64,000 nucleotides of DNA from Diphasiastrum complanatum. Lineage: Eukaryota; Streptophyta; Lycopodiopsida; Lycopodiales; Lycopodiaceae. The translations under genes were made by a program, and so were the position numbers. This document shows positions 11,709 through 23,873 of this stretch, piece by piece; positions within the stretch are counted from its first letter, which is position 1; every line of letters begins with the position of its first letter. Under the pieces are notes generated by a model. The model did no database searches. It worked only from the letters and a program-made list of their open reading frames with translations, and had not been told where the DNA came from. The DNA lies in NCBI GenBank assembly GCA_029204225.1, contig CM055110.1:19393109-19457108 (forward strand), in the 5' to 3' direction.

Positions 11709-12716
11709 CTCTCTTTTCTCTGTCAAAAACATGAACGTCACATTGTCCATTTTGAAGCATGGGTTATGCATTGCTAATCGTTTAGCCTCTTCCTTTATGC
11801 ATTCTGGAAATGTGTAATATTGTGATCTAAATGTGCATTAAAATCACTCTCTACATACAGCTTTTAGAATAGTCCGGTCCCTGATACCTCTAAGTCTACT
11901 AAAATCTCTCTGGAGATCAGGTTCAGGGTCTCATCTAGATCAAAGAATCACTTATGAGCATCGTCAACTTCTGGTTACAACAAGATATATGTTGTTCATC
12001 TGTGCCAAGGCACTGATTACATCACCAAAAGTTGAAAGGGACCTTGTTTATACATTGTGCCTCCTTCAAATTGCCAATGTTTCCATATTAGTCCAACTTT
12101 GTAATTTCCAGCAAAAACTGTATATGTTGCTCGTCTGTGGAGCCAGATTTCTTCATCTCTTGAAAATAGCCAAATCCTATGGAGCCAGATTTCTTATCCT
12201 CTCAAAAACAACCAAATCCAATTTGGCTTTTACGAGATTATGTTTGCAATTTTGTGCTCTCAATGATGGTTGATCACATTCATGTGAGTTCCAAATGTGT
12301 CTCTCTCTAGCTCCATGCTATTCCGCAAAGCTTCTAGTTCTGAGTATTTCCCAGTCGAGATAGATTGGTTTGAGTCTGATTGTTCTTGGCGACCATGATT
12401 CTTTTTGTAGCTACATCTACGTTGAGGACGGTGAGCATTGCAGAAATTGAGTTCAAAAGTTGTTACCTTTGAAACTTTGGTTTAAAGATTTGGTTGCATG
12501 TGGTGTGTGCTTGCTCGCATATAAGTTCCAGTGAAGTCTTATTAATTTGAAAATTTTGAAGGTAATCTGCCTCATCCGATGCAATCACTCCCGAGTTGTG
12601 AAAGATCATTACTATTTGTTACAATTCTCACTAGAAGCCAATCAGCTGCTCTGTCTTCATCCGAAAGATAGTGATTGCCTTAATAGTCATGCTATAAAGC
12701 TTACATAAGGCTCATT
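11709..12716. other. Unassigned DNA left of the complete Copia element
   Basis: No convincing gene. A duplicated run of about 45 bases (GGAGCCAGATTTCTT...) lies at about 12137-12225. The last five bases, TCATT, are the probable target-site duplication of the element that follows. Confidence 0.45.
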
Positions 12717-12967
12717 TGTCAATAATCAGATATTCAACATCAAGCATTCACCATAAGCAATCACCAAAGAAGCCGGAAGAAAAACACGCACTATCAATCT
12801 ATCACACTGCAACATACTGAATGTAAAATGTACATATAAACCCTGAACCCTGATAGAGAGGGAGAGGACTACTAGACTAGCCAACGACTAGTTACAGCTA
12901 GTAATAAAGTACATCATAAACAGTAACTAAGAAGTGTAACAATGAAGTTTATCATTGATTTCTAACA
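12717..12967 (-). repeat. 3' LTR of complete Copia element
   Basis: About 251 bases. On the minus strand it starts TGTTAGAAATCAATG after a polypurine tract and ends CTGATTATTGACA. Confidence 0.88.
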
Positions 12968-12986
12968 CTCTCCCTCAATGATAAAA

Positions 12987-13419
12987 CTACATTCTTCTAT
13001 TGCCTAGTAGAGTATGAAACTTTTTAAATTTACATCTACCTAATGACTTAGTAAAATATCTCCACTTGATCTTCAAATTTACAGAAAACAAGATCAACGG
13101 CTCCATCAAGAATTTTCTCTCAAACAAAATGATAATGTATTTCGATGTGCTTGGTGTTTGAGCATGTAAAACTTGAGTGTTGGAAGGTGAATGCATCTTA
13201 GTTGTCGCAAGATGTACTAGTTGCATCCACTGTGGTTGACTCTAAATCCACAAGCAAACTTCGTAACCAATACCGCTTCCTTGTGCAGCATTGCTGAGTG
13301 TCACGATATTCAACTTCCATCGGGGATAAGGCTACTGTAGGTTGCTTTTTGCTGCTCCCATGAAACTGCAGCTGTACATAACTGAATGTATGACCAGCTG
13401 GTAGACCTTCTGTCATCAA
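12987..13419 (-). pseudogene. Copia RNase H, broken
   Basis: Two open pieces resemble RNase H: MMTEGLPAGHTFSYVQLQFHG with SPMEVEYRDTQQ (from TEAEYRAL), and a second piece with the end of the domain. They lie in different frames, so the domain is inactive. Confidence 0.7.
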
Positions 13420-13997
13420 TATTACCTGCCCAAATCTGCATCTATATATCCTATCAATATTGGCACTTCAGGTTGATCATACTTCAAACCAAAAATTCAA
13501 TGTCCCTCTAATGTATCGAGAATATGTTTAGCAAACTTCCACTGTGTTTGACTAGGATATTGCATAAATTGACTCAACAACACCAATAAGCATAAGAAAT
13601 ATCAGGTCGTTGTGTGTGTCAAATAAATCAAACTACCACCAGCTGTCGTATACAATAAGCATCCACTTCTCTGATTCAAAATATGAAGTAAGACTTCGTG
13701 TTGACATCCCTAGGTGTACTCAAAGGCTTACAATCCTGCATATTGAACGCTATAAAGCAATTCTCGTGCATATTTGTTTTTTGTAAGAAGGGACCTACAT
13801 TTTCCTTTTGCCATACTTCAATGCAAGCACAATAGTGCTATCAATCCTAGATCGCTCCATGTCAAAAGCATTGAAAGCTTTGATTTGATTTCATCAATTT
13901 AGCTCTCAATTACTTCCTGTATAATCAAATATCATTTTCCATCGCTTTAAAGTGTCCATTCAATGCAAGAGTACCACGCTTGTGTGTGTTGTTTCAA

Positions 13998-14384
13998 TCA
14001 TAAATAGCTTTGTGTGGAGCTACAAACAAGGTGTTCTCTCCCTGGTGTAATAAATCCTTGAGGTTGTACTAAGTACACCTCTTCATCCAGCACTCCATTA
14101 AGAAAAGCAGATTTAACATCCATTTGCTGGATCTTCCAACCATAGAAAGCAGAAATAACAATGACAGAACATATAGTTACCATCTTAGCTACGGGTGCAA
14201 AGGTTTCCTCAAAATCAATACCTTCCTGCTGCTCAAATCCTCTCGCAACCAACCATGCTTTGTATTTGTTGAGTTGCCCATCAACTCCATATTTGATCTT
14301 GTATATCCATTTGCAAGTGATAGGCGTCTTACCATCAGGTAGCTCAACCAAGTTCCAAGTCCTATTTTTTGATGTAGCTTCCAT
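13998..14384 (-). pseudogene. Copia reverse transcriptase, N-terminal half
   Basis: Reads ENRTWNLVELPDGK-like, then TCKWIYKIKYGVDG, QEGIDFEETFAPVAKM and QMDVKSAFLNGVLDEEVY, the first half of a Copia RT with the first catalytic Asp in QMDV. It ends early; the region down to 13420 has only short scraps of the YVDD half. Confidence 0.85.
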
Positions 14385-14550
14385 TTATGTTTCCATAGCT
14401 TCACGCCACTCCTCGTAAAATTTATAAATTTTCCTTCACTTTATAATTTTTTTTTGGTTCTTGTGCCTTGAGCACAGAACCCATTAGGGCTAGATCCATC
14501 TCTAATCTTGCAGGAGGTTTTCGATTTCTACTTGATCTTCTAAGCTCTCC

Positions 14551-15639
14551 CTACTCACTAGATTCGGGAGTATCTCCCTTCTTTGCACCATCTGTGACTG
14601 ATAAGTTCCATTTAGGTACTCTCTTGAGAATTTCAGCATCAGACGTGCCTTTGTCCAATGGATTTTCTATATCAAAATCCCCTTCCTTCTTGACCTGTAC
14701 TTTCGCTCCCTCATCAAAGGGTTCAATGATTACTTCATATTGTTCACCTCGGCCCATCTCATCAAATGTAGCATCCCTAGAAATTACAAGCTTCTGTGCA
14801 TTTGTGTCATACATCCTATATGCCTTGGCCTTCTCATCATATCCAAGGAAAATACACTTGATAGATTTTGCATCCAATTTCCTTCATTTCTCATTAGGAA
14901 TATGAGCATAAGCATCACAACCAAATACTCTCAAATGAGAAATATTAAGTTTCTTTCTAGTAGCAGCTTCATGAGGTGTCTTACCTTCCACGGATTTTGT
15001 AGGACACCGATTCAGGATGTGCGTAGCTGTGCTACAAGCTTCTGCCCAAAAGGTGTTTGGCAGACCCTGGCTTTTGAGCATCGCCCTGGCCATCTCAACA
15101 ATAGATCTGTTCTTTCGTTCTGCAACTCCATTTTGCTGTGGTAAATAAGGTGTTGTAGTCTGCCTCTTGATCCCTTGATCAATAAATTCTGTAGAAAAAT
15201 ACTCACCACCTCCATCAGATCTGAAAGTTTTGATGCAACATTATGTTTTCTTTTCAACTAATGCCTTGAATTCCCTGAATTTAGCAAAAGCATCTGATGG
15301 TTTGCTTATGAATTAAATCCAAATGCATCTGCTATAATCATCAATGAAGGTGATAAAGTAATAATAGCCACTAAGAGATCTAGTCTATATAGGTCCACAT
15401 AGATCACTGTGGACAAGATCTAGGATGCCACTGTCTCTCCTTGCTCCACTTTTGGGAAACCTCTCTCTGTGTTGTTTTTCCAATATGCAACCTTCACAAA
15501 TTTTTCCATAGCATCCATCCAACACTTAGATTTACAAGCATCTTCATAGCAAGTTGGCTCATCTAACATTGAAGTAAGAAAAATGTATGAGCTGAATGAT
15601 GAGCCTTCCCTTTGATCACCTTTACCAATGATAGGTGAG
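14551..15639 (-). pseudogene. Copia integrase core and linker, broken
   Basis: In pieces over several frames: GKGDQREGSSF-like start, KQHRE-like zinc-binding end, LDLVHSDLCGPI, FITFIDDYSRC, FRSDGGGEY, PQQNGVAERKNRSIVEMA, FWAEACSTATHILNRCP and LRVFGCDAYAHIP. The D, D and E positions of the core are each visible, but stops separate them. The linker ending FDEMGRGEQ and EPFDEGAKVQVK is shared with the chimeric units, so the two families are related. Confidence 0.85.
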
Positions 15640-15643
15640 CTAG

Positions 15644-16569
15644 TTAACATTCTATGCAAAAATTTGGATCTAGTGGAGAGTGCAGATTAGAGATGCAATT
15701 ACTGAATGATTGCTCAACCATCGAAACCATAAACATCATCCACAAGTAACAGAGTGATGGAAAGAGCTCACAAAGCAAACGCTACTTTATTACAAAGAGA
15801 ATGATACATATACAAGCAAAGGTCCCCTTTGCATGGGAATGCCACGTGGCATAGACCTAATAAATGCATGGATTGCACTGTTGGCCTCTACGTGGCATTT
15901 TAGCCTCATTAGGGCCCTTTTTGGACTCAAAAAGGGCCTCTTCCTTGTCTAAACGTGTGTTAGCAACTGTGCTAACACAGAGAAACTAAAGAAAGAAATA
16001 AAACTCCGTGGCATATGTTTTGTAAGTCCACTTATGAGTATCTGTCAATAAACTTCAACCATGGCATGTGTTTTGTAAGTCCATGAGTAGAAGCTTAAAT
16101 AATACTAAAATAACTTAAACTTAGATTTAGAACTTAAACTTAGGAAACTTAAGATTAGAAATATTTTATCTTAAGTTTCCCTAAGTTAAGAAACTTTGAA
16201 TTTCTAAATCCTAAGTTAGAAGTTCTAGAAAGGCTAGAAATAGATTAGTCCTTGCCATAAAAGGAGAGGTATTTGCATTTAAACAACACTTTGTGATTAA
16301 GGCAAAATTACTATTGTGATTATCTTGCATTTCATTGTGTTCCCTTTGGAAGGTGCATAGCTTGAGGGAAGGTGCTCGGGCCTCCTCTTGCCTCCTTTCA
16401 TTGGCCTTTAATTGTGGCATGATTTTATTTGTTATTTGCTTAGTTTAGCCACAATTCTTATTATCTCCCTTTGGGTGTTACGTAGGATTTAGCAATCTTG
16501 CTAGTTGGGTTTGCCTTAGCAAGGATTTTTATTGTTGTTATTATTAATTAGCTTTATTTCTGTTTTGAA
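15644..16569. mobile_element. 926-base insertion inside integrase
   Basis: The Copia reading frame stops at 16574 and resumes at 15639, with CTAG at both junctions (15640-15643 and 16570-16573), as expected of a short target duplication. The insert has no coding frame. It has a short inverted pair GTGTTAGCAACTG/TGCTAACAC near 15958 and, on the minus strand, TATA-like and AATAAA-like signals. It could be a solo LTR of another family or a non-autonomous element; clear TG...CA ends were not found. Confidence 0.6.
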
Positions 16570-16573
16570 CTAG

Positions 16574-17086
16574 ATTACCTCTTTTGAGAATCTGTAAACT
16601 TTGAGCACTAATATGACCAAATCGTTGATGCCAAAGATCACTTTGATTATCAACCGTGCTTACCATAGCTTGAGCAAAAGATCTCACATTCAATTTATAG
16701 AGTCGATTCTTGTTGACTCTAGTTCCTATAGCAATCACTTTGTAGTGATTCTTGATGTCTTTGACAAGACATTTGTCATTGTCAAACTCAACCTTGAGTT
16801 GTTGATCAGCCATCTTCCCAACAGATAGTAGATTGTTAGCTAAGCCAGGTACATATTGCACATTACTTATCCGCTTTATCTTCCCGCTAGCTAACTTCAC
16901 TGGTACCACTCCAATTCTTTTAACGGATAGCAATTTGCCATCGGCTTGTCCAACTTCATCACCATTGTGAGTTTCCTTGAGTTCTGAAAACCACTCTTTC
17001 CTTGAAGTCATGTGCTTGGATGTACCACTATCAATGTACCAGATATCCTTGGCTTCATCACTTGTCATTAATGCTGTAATGCACAA
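16574..17086 (-). pseudogene. Copia protease and start of integrase
   Basis: Contains the aspartic protease motif WYIDSGTSKHMT, then VQYVPGLANNLLSVGKM, then DLWHQRFGHISAQSLQILKR, the zinc-binding start of integrase. The frame is open over this stretch and is cut by the insertion at 16569. Confidence 0.9.
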
Positions 17087-17226
17087 GTTTGAACTCTTAC
17101 CTGTATCATCTTCATATTGATCATCATTGTATTGATGTTGATCAGTATAATTGTCCTCATAATAATCATCATCAAATTGATGTTGATCAGCACAATTTTT
17201 CGCTTGCCATTTGTCTTTTCTTTGTT

Positions 17227-18085
17227 CTATCTCCTTCTGTTTCTTGAAGCATTCACGCTCCCAATGGCCAGGTTTGTTGCAATACCTATAGTTTCCAGGT
17301 TTATTTTGCTTGGAATAGCCGCGTCCTTGAACTTGGCCTTGATTCCAATTGACTCAATTTGGGCCATCATTGGATTGTTCTTGAAATTGTTGGAACAATC
17401 CATGATATGAGTTTCCACCTCTTGATTGGTGTCTTCCACGAGCAAGTCTGCGAACACATCCTCTCACTGCAAGAGCTTGATCAAATCCCCTGTTGCGATG
17501 ACTCAAGTTCTCTTGACGTTCTTCTTCCTGCAAAAGCAATCCACCTAACTCTTCATAGGTTGGAAGATTTTCCCGTGTGGCTATACTTGTCACAAACATT
17601 TGATGTGACTCACTCAAACTATTCAATGTCAATTGCACGATCTCACGATCTTGTACTCGCTCTCCAACTGCTGCTAATTGGTCACGAATCTCTTTGATCT
17701 TCAGTAGGTGATCAGCAACAGTTGCACCATCATCCCTCCACACAGTGTGCAGCTTCGTCTTTAGGAATAGCACTCGAGATGTGTTTGTGGTCTCAAACAA
17801 TGCCTTCAACATATCCCATGTTTCTTTTGGTCCTTCTGAATCCAAAATGTAGGGAATAATTGCATCTCTAACTGATAAGTTGATGACATTTTGTGCTTTC
17901 CGTTTTCTCCTGTCAAATGTTTGCTGATCTTCTTCAATCATTGGCCTTGTCTCTTCACCTGTCACGATCTCCCATAGCTCCTTTTCCATCAAAATGTTTT
18001 TTAGTTTGAATTTCCAAACTGCATAGTTGTCGGCTCCTTTCAATTTGCTTGACTCATTGAGGACACTCTCGCTTAGAGTTGCCAT
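17227..18085 (-). pseudogene. Copia gag
   Basis: Starts MATLSESVLNESSKLKG at 18085 and has the UBN2-type gag core (NYAVWKFKLKNILMEKELW, ALFETTNTSRVLFLKTKL, LTLNSLSESHQMFV). The open frame ends at 17354 with GPN-stop, shortly before the zinc knuckle at about 17250-17290, which reads YRYCNKPGHWEREC. The first Cys of the CCHC knuckle is Tyr here. The copy in duplication B keeps only the first ~125 residues. Confidence 0.88.
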
Positions 18086-18157
18086 TACTGAACAGATGAG
18101 TCCAGATCAAGTAATTTATCACACCACAAAATTGTATATTTTTTTGGTTATACACTT

Positions 18158-18400
18158 GATATCAGAATGGAGCGCGGAAGTACGACTGCTCAGGATCCTG
18201 CTTAACTTGTGCGCGTGGATTTGATATTGGAGCATGCGATATCGGAATGGAGCGCAAATGTACACCTACTCGAAATTTTCTTTAGCTCGTGTGCTTGGAT
18301 CCGATATCGGTACAGACAATATCGGACTGGAGCGCAGATGTACGACTGCTCGGGTTTCTCTCCAGCTAGCATGCTTGGATCCGATATTGGTACAGATATA
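18158..18400. repeat. Three tandem ~80-base units in Copia leader
   Basis: Units begin near 18158, 18238 and 18317 with a GATATCGGACTGGAGCGCA-like core followed by a TGTACGACTGCTCG-like segment. They lie between primer site and gag and are retained in copy B at about 52480-52725. Confidence 0.8.
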
Positions 18401-18929
18401 CAAAAGAGAGAATACAAGAACTTTTAGAGAGAATATTCTAGATTCCCTACTTCGGCACTGTGGCTACGCCGCCTCCTCTTTGCTTAGATTTCGAAATGAG
18501 TGATCGTTCAAACACATAGATATCAGTAATGTGAAAGGTATGAAGCCTCAAAGCTCTAAATGGCAGTACTAGACACTCTTTGTTGTGATTTGCAGTACCC
18601 CAAATAAACAAATGAGAGATTTTTTGGCACAACTCTCTGACAAATGACACTTCTCACAAAAACTAAAAAAAATTGTAAAACTTTTCCCAGTCAACAGATT
18701 TTCAATCTCTCTGATGCTGTCCTGGCCTTTCTGATGCCTCCGGGACTGTGTCTTTGTTCCCCACTAATATCTGTGAGCTCCAAAACCTGCAAAATATATC
18801 AAGAAGAATTTCTTTCAGCCCTTTTTTTTTTGTATCTCCAAGCTTACACCTCTTGTGAAGGACTTTCTCACTTCGTTGCGGAGCCTGTGACAAGCTGTAT
18901 CCACTGATCAGGCACGTAGGACTATCATA

Positions 18930-19202
18930 GCTCTGATACTGTGTCAATAATCAGATATGCAACATCAAGCATTCACCATAAGCAATCACCAAAGAAGCGG
19001 GAAGAAAAACACGCACTATCAATCTATCACACTGCAACATACTGAATGTAAAATGTACATATAAACCCTGAACCCTGATAGAGAGGGAGAACCTAGGAGT
19101 AGACTACTAGACTAGCCAATGGCTAGTTACAGTTAGTAATAAAGTACATCGTAAACAGTAACTAAGAAGTGTAACAATGAAGTTTATCATTAATTTCTAG
19201 CA
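18930..19202 (-). repeat. 5' LTR and primer-binding site of complete Copia element
   Basis: The LTR is 18942-19202. On the minus strand it ends TTATTGACA and after two bases runs into GTATCAGAGC at 18930-18939, the initiator-Met tRNA primer site. It starts TGCTAGAAATTAATG, with C where the 3' LTR has T. Confidence 0.88.
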
Positions 19203-19815
19203 TTATTGTGCAGCCCTGATTTATTTTTGTGCCACTTCTTCCAAACCTATTGTAATCAATGTTGCTCCTACCATTTCTTATTTGGTCCACACCTACCATC
19301 ATGATTTTACACGATTGTCATTACCTGCTTTGTTCTATGATCATTCTTGGTCCAACACTGAGTTGATTTGTTAGAATTTTGCCCAATTTTGCCCTTGTTA
19401 TACTTGTTAACAAAAGCATGAGTAATTACATGTGTATTGATTACCATGCCCTTAGCCATGTAAGTATTCACGATCAACATCGGACTCCTCACATGGACAA
19501 TTTGTTTGCTAGTTGGTCAAAGCATCTATTTTTCAAAAATTGACCTTTGTTCTAGCTATCAGATTACGAGATCTATTCGGATTTCTTGTCTTTAGATTAA
19601 GAATAAATTATGAGCTGTAATGCTCCGTATGCATTTTAGATACTTTTAAGTGCTTATTCGATCAAAGTTTAATGACGAACATTTGATATAAAGTACACTA
19701 TCACCCTATATTCTTTAGTTGCAAATGATTTGTTTGACGTCTATGGTTGCAAATGATTTGTTTGATTGATTTAATTGGTTTGTTTGCATTTGATTGGCCA
19801 GTGTTTGATTGTCAG
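19203..19815. other. Spacer before ParB/methylase-like gene
   Basis: AT-rich, with repeated TTGCAAATGATTTGTTTGA near 19721-19765. It may hold a promoter or first intron; nothing decisive is visible. Confidence 0.4.
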
Positions 19816-22800
19816 GTCATACAATTGGAAGCTCATTTGGTTTGCAAGTCATGTCAACATCAAGATACAATTTGCGACGACCTGCTTTGAGCTTGCCCAT
19901 CTTCGCAAATAAGCGAGGAAATAGTGGATGATGGGCATGTCATAGCATTGCATGCGACTCTAATTCAACCTACCGAAACAGTTAACAGACTCCCTTCCGT
20001 CAACGAGTCTGATACTTCTTGCACAATGCAAGTGAGGTAGAAAGGGTTGCTAGTGGATTGGACAAGGATGCGGGTGAAATGAACAGAAGTGCCAGTGAAT
20101 CTGGGCAGGGTAAGACACATGATGTGCGTGCCTATGGCAAGGTGATACACACGGACATCTTACAATATGTTTTACGTTCTTTCCATGTTTGCAACAACAC
20201 TCCTCCGCACCGGTCCCACTTTGCGTCTTGTTCTTAATGAGGCTATTCGAACAGTACAAAAAAATGTGTCGGATTTGGAAGCGGAATTTGAAACCATGGG
20301 CTACATCAAGGAACTTATTTCATTCCTAATGTCAACGAAGAAATAAGGGGAGATCGAAATGGTTATTTCTGCTTTAAATATCCAAGAGTGGGGTCCAACG
20401 TGGCAAGAGGTCAATAACGAGTTCAAGGAGGAGGTTTGAGAAGCAGGTCGAACGAAAAGTTTTTGGTCTGGGATGGCAACCATCGTGTCAAGACATGGAT
20501 GAGTAAAATCAAAGAAGGCAAGTATCCATTTAAATTTGATTTTTGCTTACATATTGCTTTGGTTGGAATCCCTTGAACTTAATCACATGCTTTTATGCAG
20601 TTTTTCCTACCATGAGGGCTAAACACGTGCGAGTTGAATGCTCGTTCTTGGATGTTGGAAGAGCGCATGAGGGGGAGCTTATTCTGGCCCTTCACTCCAC
20701 AATAGGTTTGTATTGTACAATATGAATGGTAGAATTATTGCATATTGTGACACGACTAACTTATCTTTTTTCTCAGATTAACCAAAGTCTTCGTGCCCCA
20801 CACCCTGTCCCACGACATCTTCATGATGTAGAAGTTTGGTATCTCCAACAAAGAAACATTGTTAAAGCATGTGCCTCTTGAAGACAAAAGCTGGATGGAA
20901 GCTGAAATGAAGAGAGAAATACGAAGTGCGCACAAGCCATGGTACAACGTTCCGATGGTTGTCCTTGCGCAACTTGTTTATAAGGTATTGTATTGATTTT
21001 TTTTTTGTCATTGTACATTTTGCTTGGTTCCAGAATTTTATTATTGCTCAGATTGCAGGAAGATTTCAACATGATGGTCATGATGCCACATCCAAGTTAG
21101 ATAAGCAGCAGCTAAGCGTGGACGAATACAGAATCCAACATGAGACAGCCATATAGGTGTGCCATTGTCCTACTCATGCGTGCTTTGATTCTCTTTTTTA
21201 AGGTACTTATATGAATGATGCATAACCGCAGGCTGTGGAGACAACATTTAGAGATCGGGCATACAAGTTGGCAGTGATTGCAAACCTTGCTAATGGCCTT
21301 GGATTCTTTCACATTATATTCAATCTAGATTGGGAATCAAAGGGACTGGTTAACACGGAGGACAAACTGCAAACAATTTTGGCTTCTAGTGTTGGCCCAA
21401 CAAAGTAAGTATACAATTGATTTCTCGCAAAAAATATATTTATATGTTGGTTTTGTGATTGGCGTGTTGGTTTGTAGAAAAAAAGAGGTGCTAGCATTGT
21501 TGGCTGGAAGTAAACAACAGAGAGATGTCATAGGCATGAGTTCAAACAACAAGGACTTTCGATGTTATATGGCCAAGGAGACTTACTGGTGGCAAATGAC
21601 TGAGATGGCGAAGGAAATTGTTGTACGCTTGTCCTTTGATGGTTCTCGACTTCCAGATGGAGACAAGGTATATTTTAGGACACAACGTCAACTCCATTTC
21701 TTACATGCTTTTCCAAACCTACAAAGAGACATGAGGAATTCAATCAAAGCCGAAAAGCAACCATAAATTGTTTTGTCCACCAAGAGACTCATGTACAGGT
21801 TCGCCATACACACCATTTTACCTGGATGTTCTACCTATACGCAACTGGTTATTTTATCTCTACATTTGTATACATAACATTGTGCATTTTTGTTTTTTGT
21901 AGATGGCTAATATCCCTCATTGAAGATAAGGCAATACCACGTCTTCCGATGGAAGTTACTGACTGGTTGGTAAATGATGGGCCTGAGAGCATGTACCCTC
22001 CCGAGTGGAAAGAGAATGCAATATCAGCATGGGAGAGAAAGAAGTGTCCATGGTGGTTGGACTATCCCCAGGGCATTGTACCCCCGTCTGAAAAGGACGT
22101 ATATGATCAAAGGCTCGCATTGCAACAAGGGAAGCGTGCAATTGTTGAACCTGTCACGCAAGGATCAGCCTCCAAGAGACACGCATCCCGGGTCCAAGCT
22201 AGTGGCGAGCTAGGAACAAAACGTGCCATGGACTATATAGAAGACGTGCAAGAGCCCCAACACTCTGAAGGCACACCGGTCGACGACAACACCGAAGACT
22301 ATATCGCCACATAACCTGGTAAGATTGTCGTTAATCCATTTATTTTGTTTTTTCATAAAAACAATGAACGATGTCGTGATAATTTGAATTTGCTTTGTAT
22401 TGACAGAGCTGAGATCCGAGATGAAAGGAGAGATGTGTGCTGTTAGAGCCGACATACACAAGATTGCAAGAAAGACAAGTAGCAAGCCCTCAAAAAAGCT
22501 GAAGCATTTTTGCATGAGGAATCTCAATCCAAACCTAACAATAGATCAAGCCCCTGTAGATGCCATAGCCATGCCTATTTGGGCAGATTTTCCCACTTCA
22601 ATATGTGTGAAGCACTATGGAGACAACAAGACTATTCCTACGTGGAACATATTTTCTATAGATCTTGTCGTAGCTGCATTTGAGATCGCAAGCACCTATG
22701 TTGTGAATCAGGGGTTGGGTGGTTTGCTTGCATGTCCCTCCCCGAGCATTTCCCCATCGTCGATTCATTTGTTGAAGCATCTGGGTTTTCACTCCATTGT

Positions 22801-23722
22801 TGCCTTAACATTCTATGCGAGGAAGGTTACTTCAGACACAACCCACAAGAAGAGGTGAACATACATTTGGCACAAGGTTGTTTGGTCAACTATTTAGCCA
22901 CATGTTGGACTCATACATTTTTTTTTCAGGTTGTCCTCCTTGTCACAACCTTGTACCATCGCACGACGTGTCTCGCCCCTACAATCCAAGGGCAAGAAGC
23001 CAATCAAGTCGATAGAAAGGCCTTCTCAACAAAGGCCAACTGGGTTATGGACCTTAACAGTGCCACCCTCACCACAATTGACAATGTTATTTGTTGCGGT
23101 GGCACAGAGAGGTCTCCGAGTTTTTGCAAGTTGACTATACCCCAAAACCCGAGTTATATCAAAATTATTCTTCAAACTAGAATAATGAGTTTTCACATGG
23201 ACCCTCACATGTACCCTATTTATTGTCGAGTGCAGTTTCTTGGTGGAACTGCTCACATAGCCCGGAGATGTGGCGTTGGACCTATTTGCAGGGACTGGAA
23301 ACATGGCACAAGCGTCAGCAGAGAGTGTCAAGCACTGTGTTTGTGTCAAAGAAGACAAGGACATTTTCAGCTTACTTCTGAAGGATTTAGAAACGAGTCA
23401 GATTATTTCTCATGTTGTGACAGCTTGTAGAACTATGCGTAGTTACATGCAACTGACATTGTGTTTTGTATGGTTTTGATAGTCCACAATAGCAAGATCA
23501 ACTACATTAGCATCTACAAATTCAATAATTTTTCTTGGTAGCAACTAAAAGGCAGACCCCAAGAGTTCGAAGTAGTTCAACTATCAACCATGGATAGATT
23601 GTTTGGTTTCAATGAATGGCAAAAGCATAGTAAGCATGAACATCTTAATTTTGTTGCCAAAGCGTTGGGAATTGAGCGATTATTTTTTATTGCATGTGGA
23701 TCAAGTCATTTTGATAGTAAGT
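19816..23722 (+). pseudogene. ParB-like/DNA-methyltransferase-like gene, copy A (broken)
   Basis: A multi-exon gene. An exon ending at 20517 encodes EFETMGYIKELISFL, WGPTWQEVNNEF and, after a frame change at a TGA, FLVWDGNHRVKTWM, which fits the D-G-N-H-R core of ParB/Srx-type domains. A GC-AG intron (20518-20600) follows. Later exons are 20777-20991, 21231-21404, 21480-21798 and 21901-22314 (MYPPEWKENAISAW, YPQGIVPPSEKDVYDQ). The next, near 22408-22850, has IWADFPTSICVKHYGD, a possible variant of the DPPY motif. Near 23265 is VALDLFAGTGNMAQA, the SAM-binding motif I. A last exon, 23543-23722, ends FIACGSSHFDSK. The DPPY-before-motif-I order fits beta-class amino-methyltransferases (N4-C or N6-A). 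Stops near 20828 and 21765 occur in both copies; a 5-base insertion near 22715 is only here. Family assignment is by motif. Confidence 0.5.
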
Positions 23723-23873
23723 AGTCCTAAGTGTTTATGAAACAAGCATGAGACACATCAAGGGAGTCATTACATGAGGAAAACAATAGCATTAGAAGTG
23801 ATCTAATAACAAACTACAACTTCGAAGTAGAAGCCTTGCTAAGCACGCATCTATTGAATTAGTGGGTATCTAC

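Larger units (their letters stand above)
12717..19202 (-). mobile_element. Complete but decayed Copia retrotransposon
   Basis: Both LTRs are present (12717-12967 and 18942-19202), each with near TG...CA ends and clear mutual similarity. The flanks TCATT (12712-12716) and TTATT (19203-19207) fit a target-site duplication with one change. On the minus strand the order is LTR, primer site, leader, gag, protease, integrase, RT, RNase H, polypurine tract (ATTGAGGGAGAG), LTR, which is the Copia order. Gag and pol carry many stops and frameshifts, and a 926-base insertion splits integrase. It must predate the segmental duplication, since copy B has its 5' LTR and gag start. Confidence 0.9.
17716..23873. 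repeat. Segmental duplication, copy A, right part
   Basis: Matches 52037-58189 in the same orientation. It begins within gag of the Copia element, includes the leader, the 5' LTR and the ParB/methylase-like gene, and ends where copy B is interrupted by a younger Copia LTR. Confidence 0.93.
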
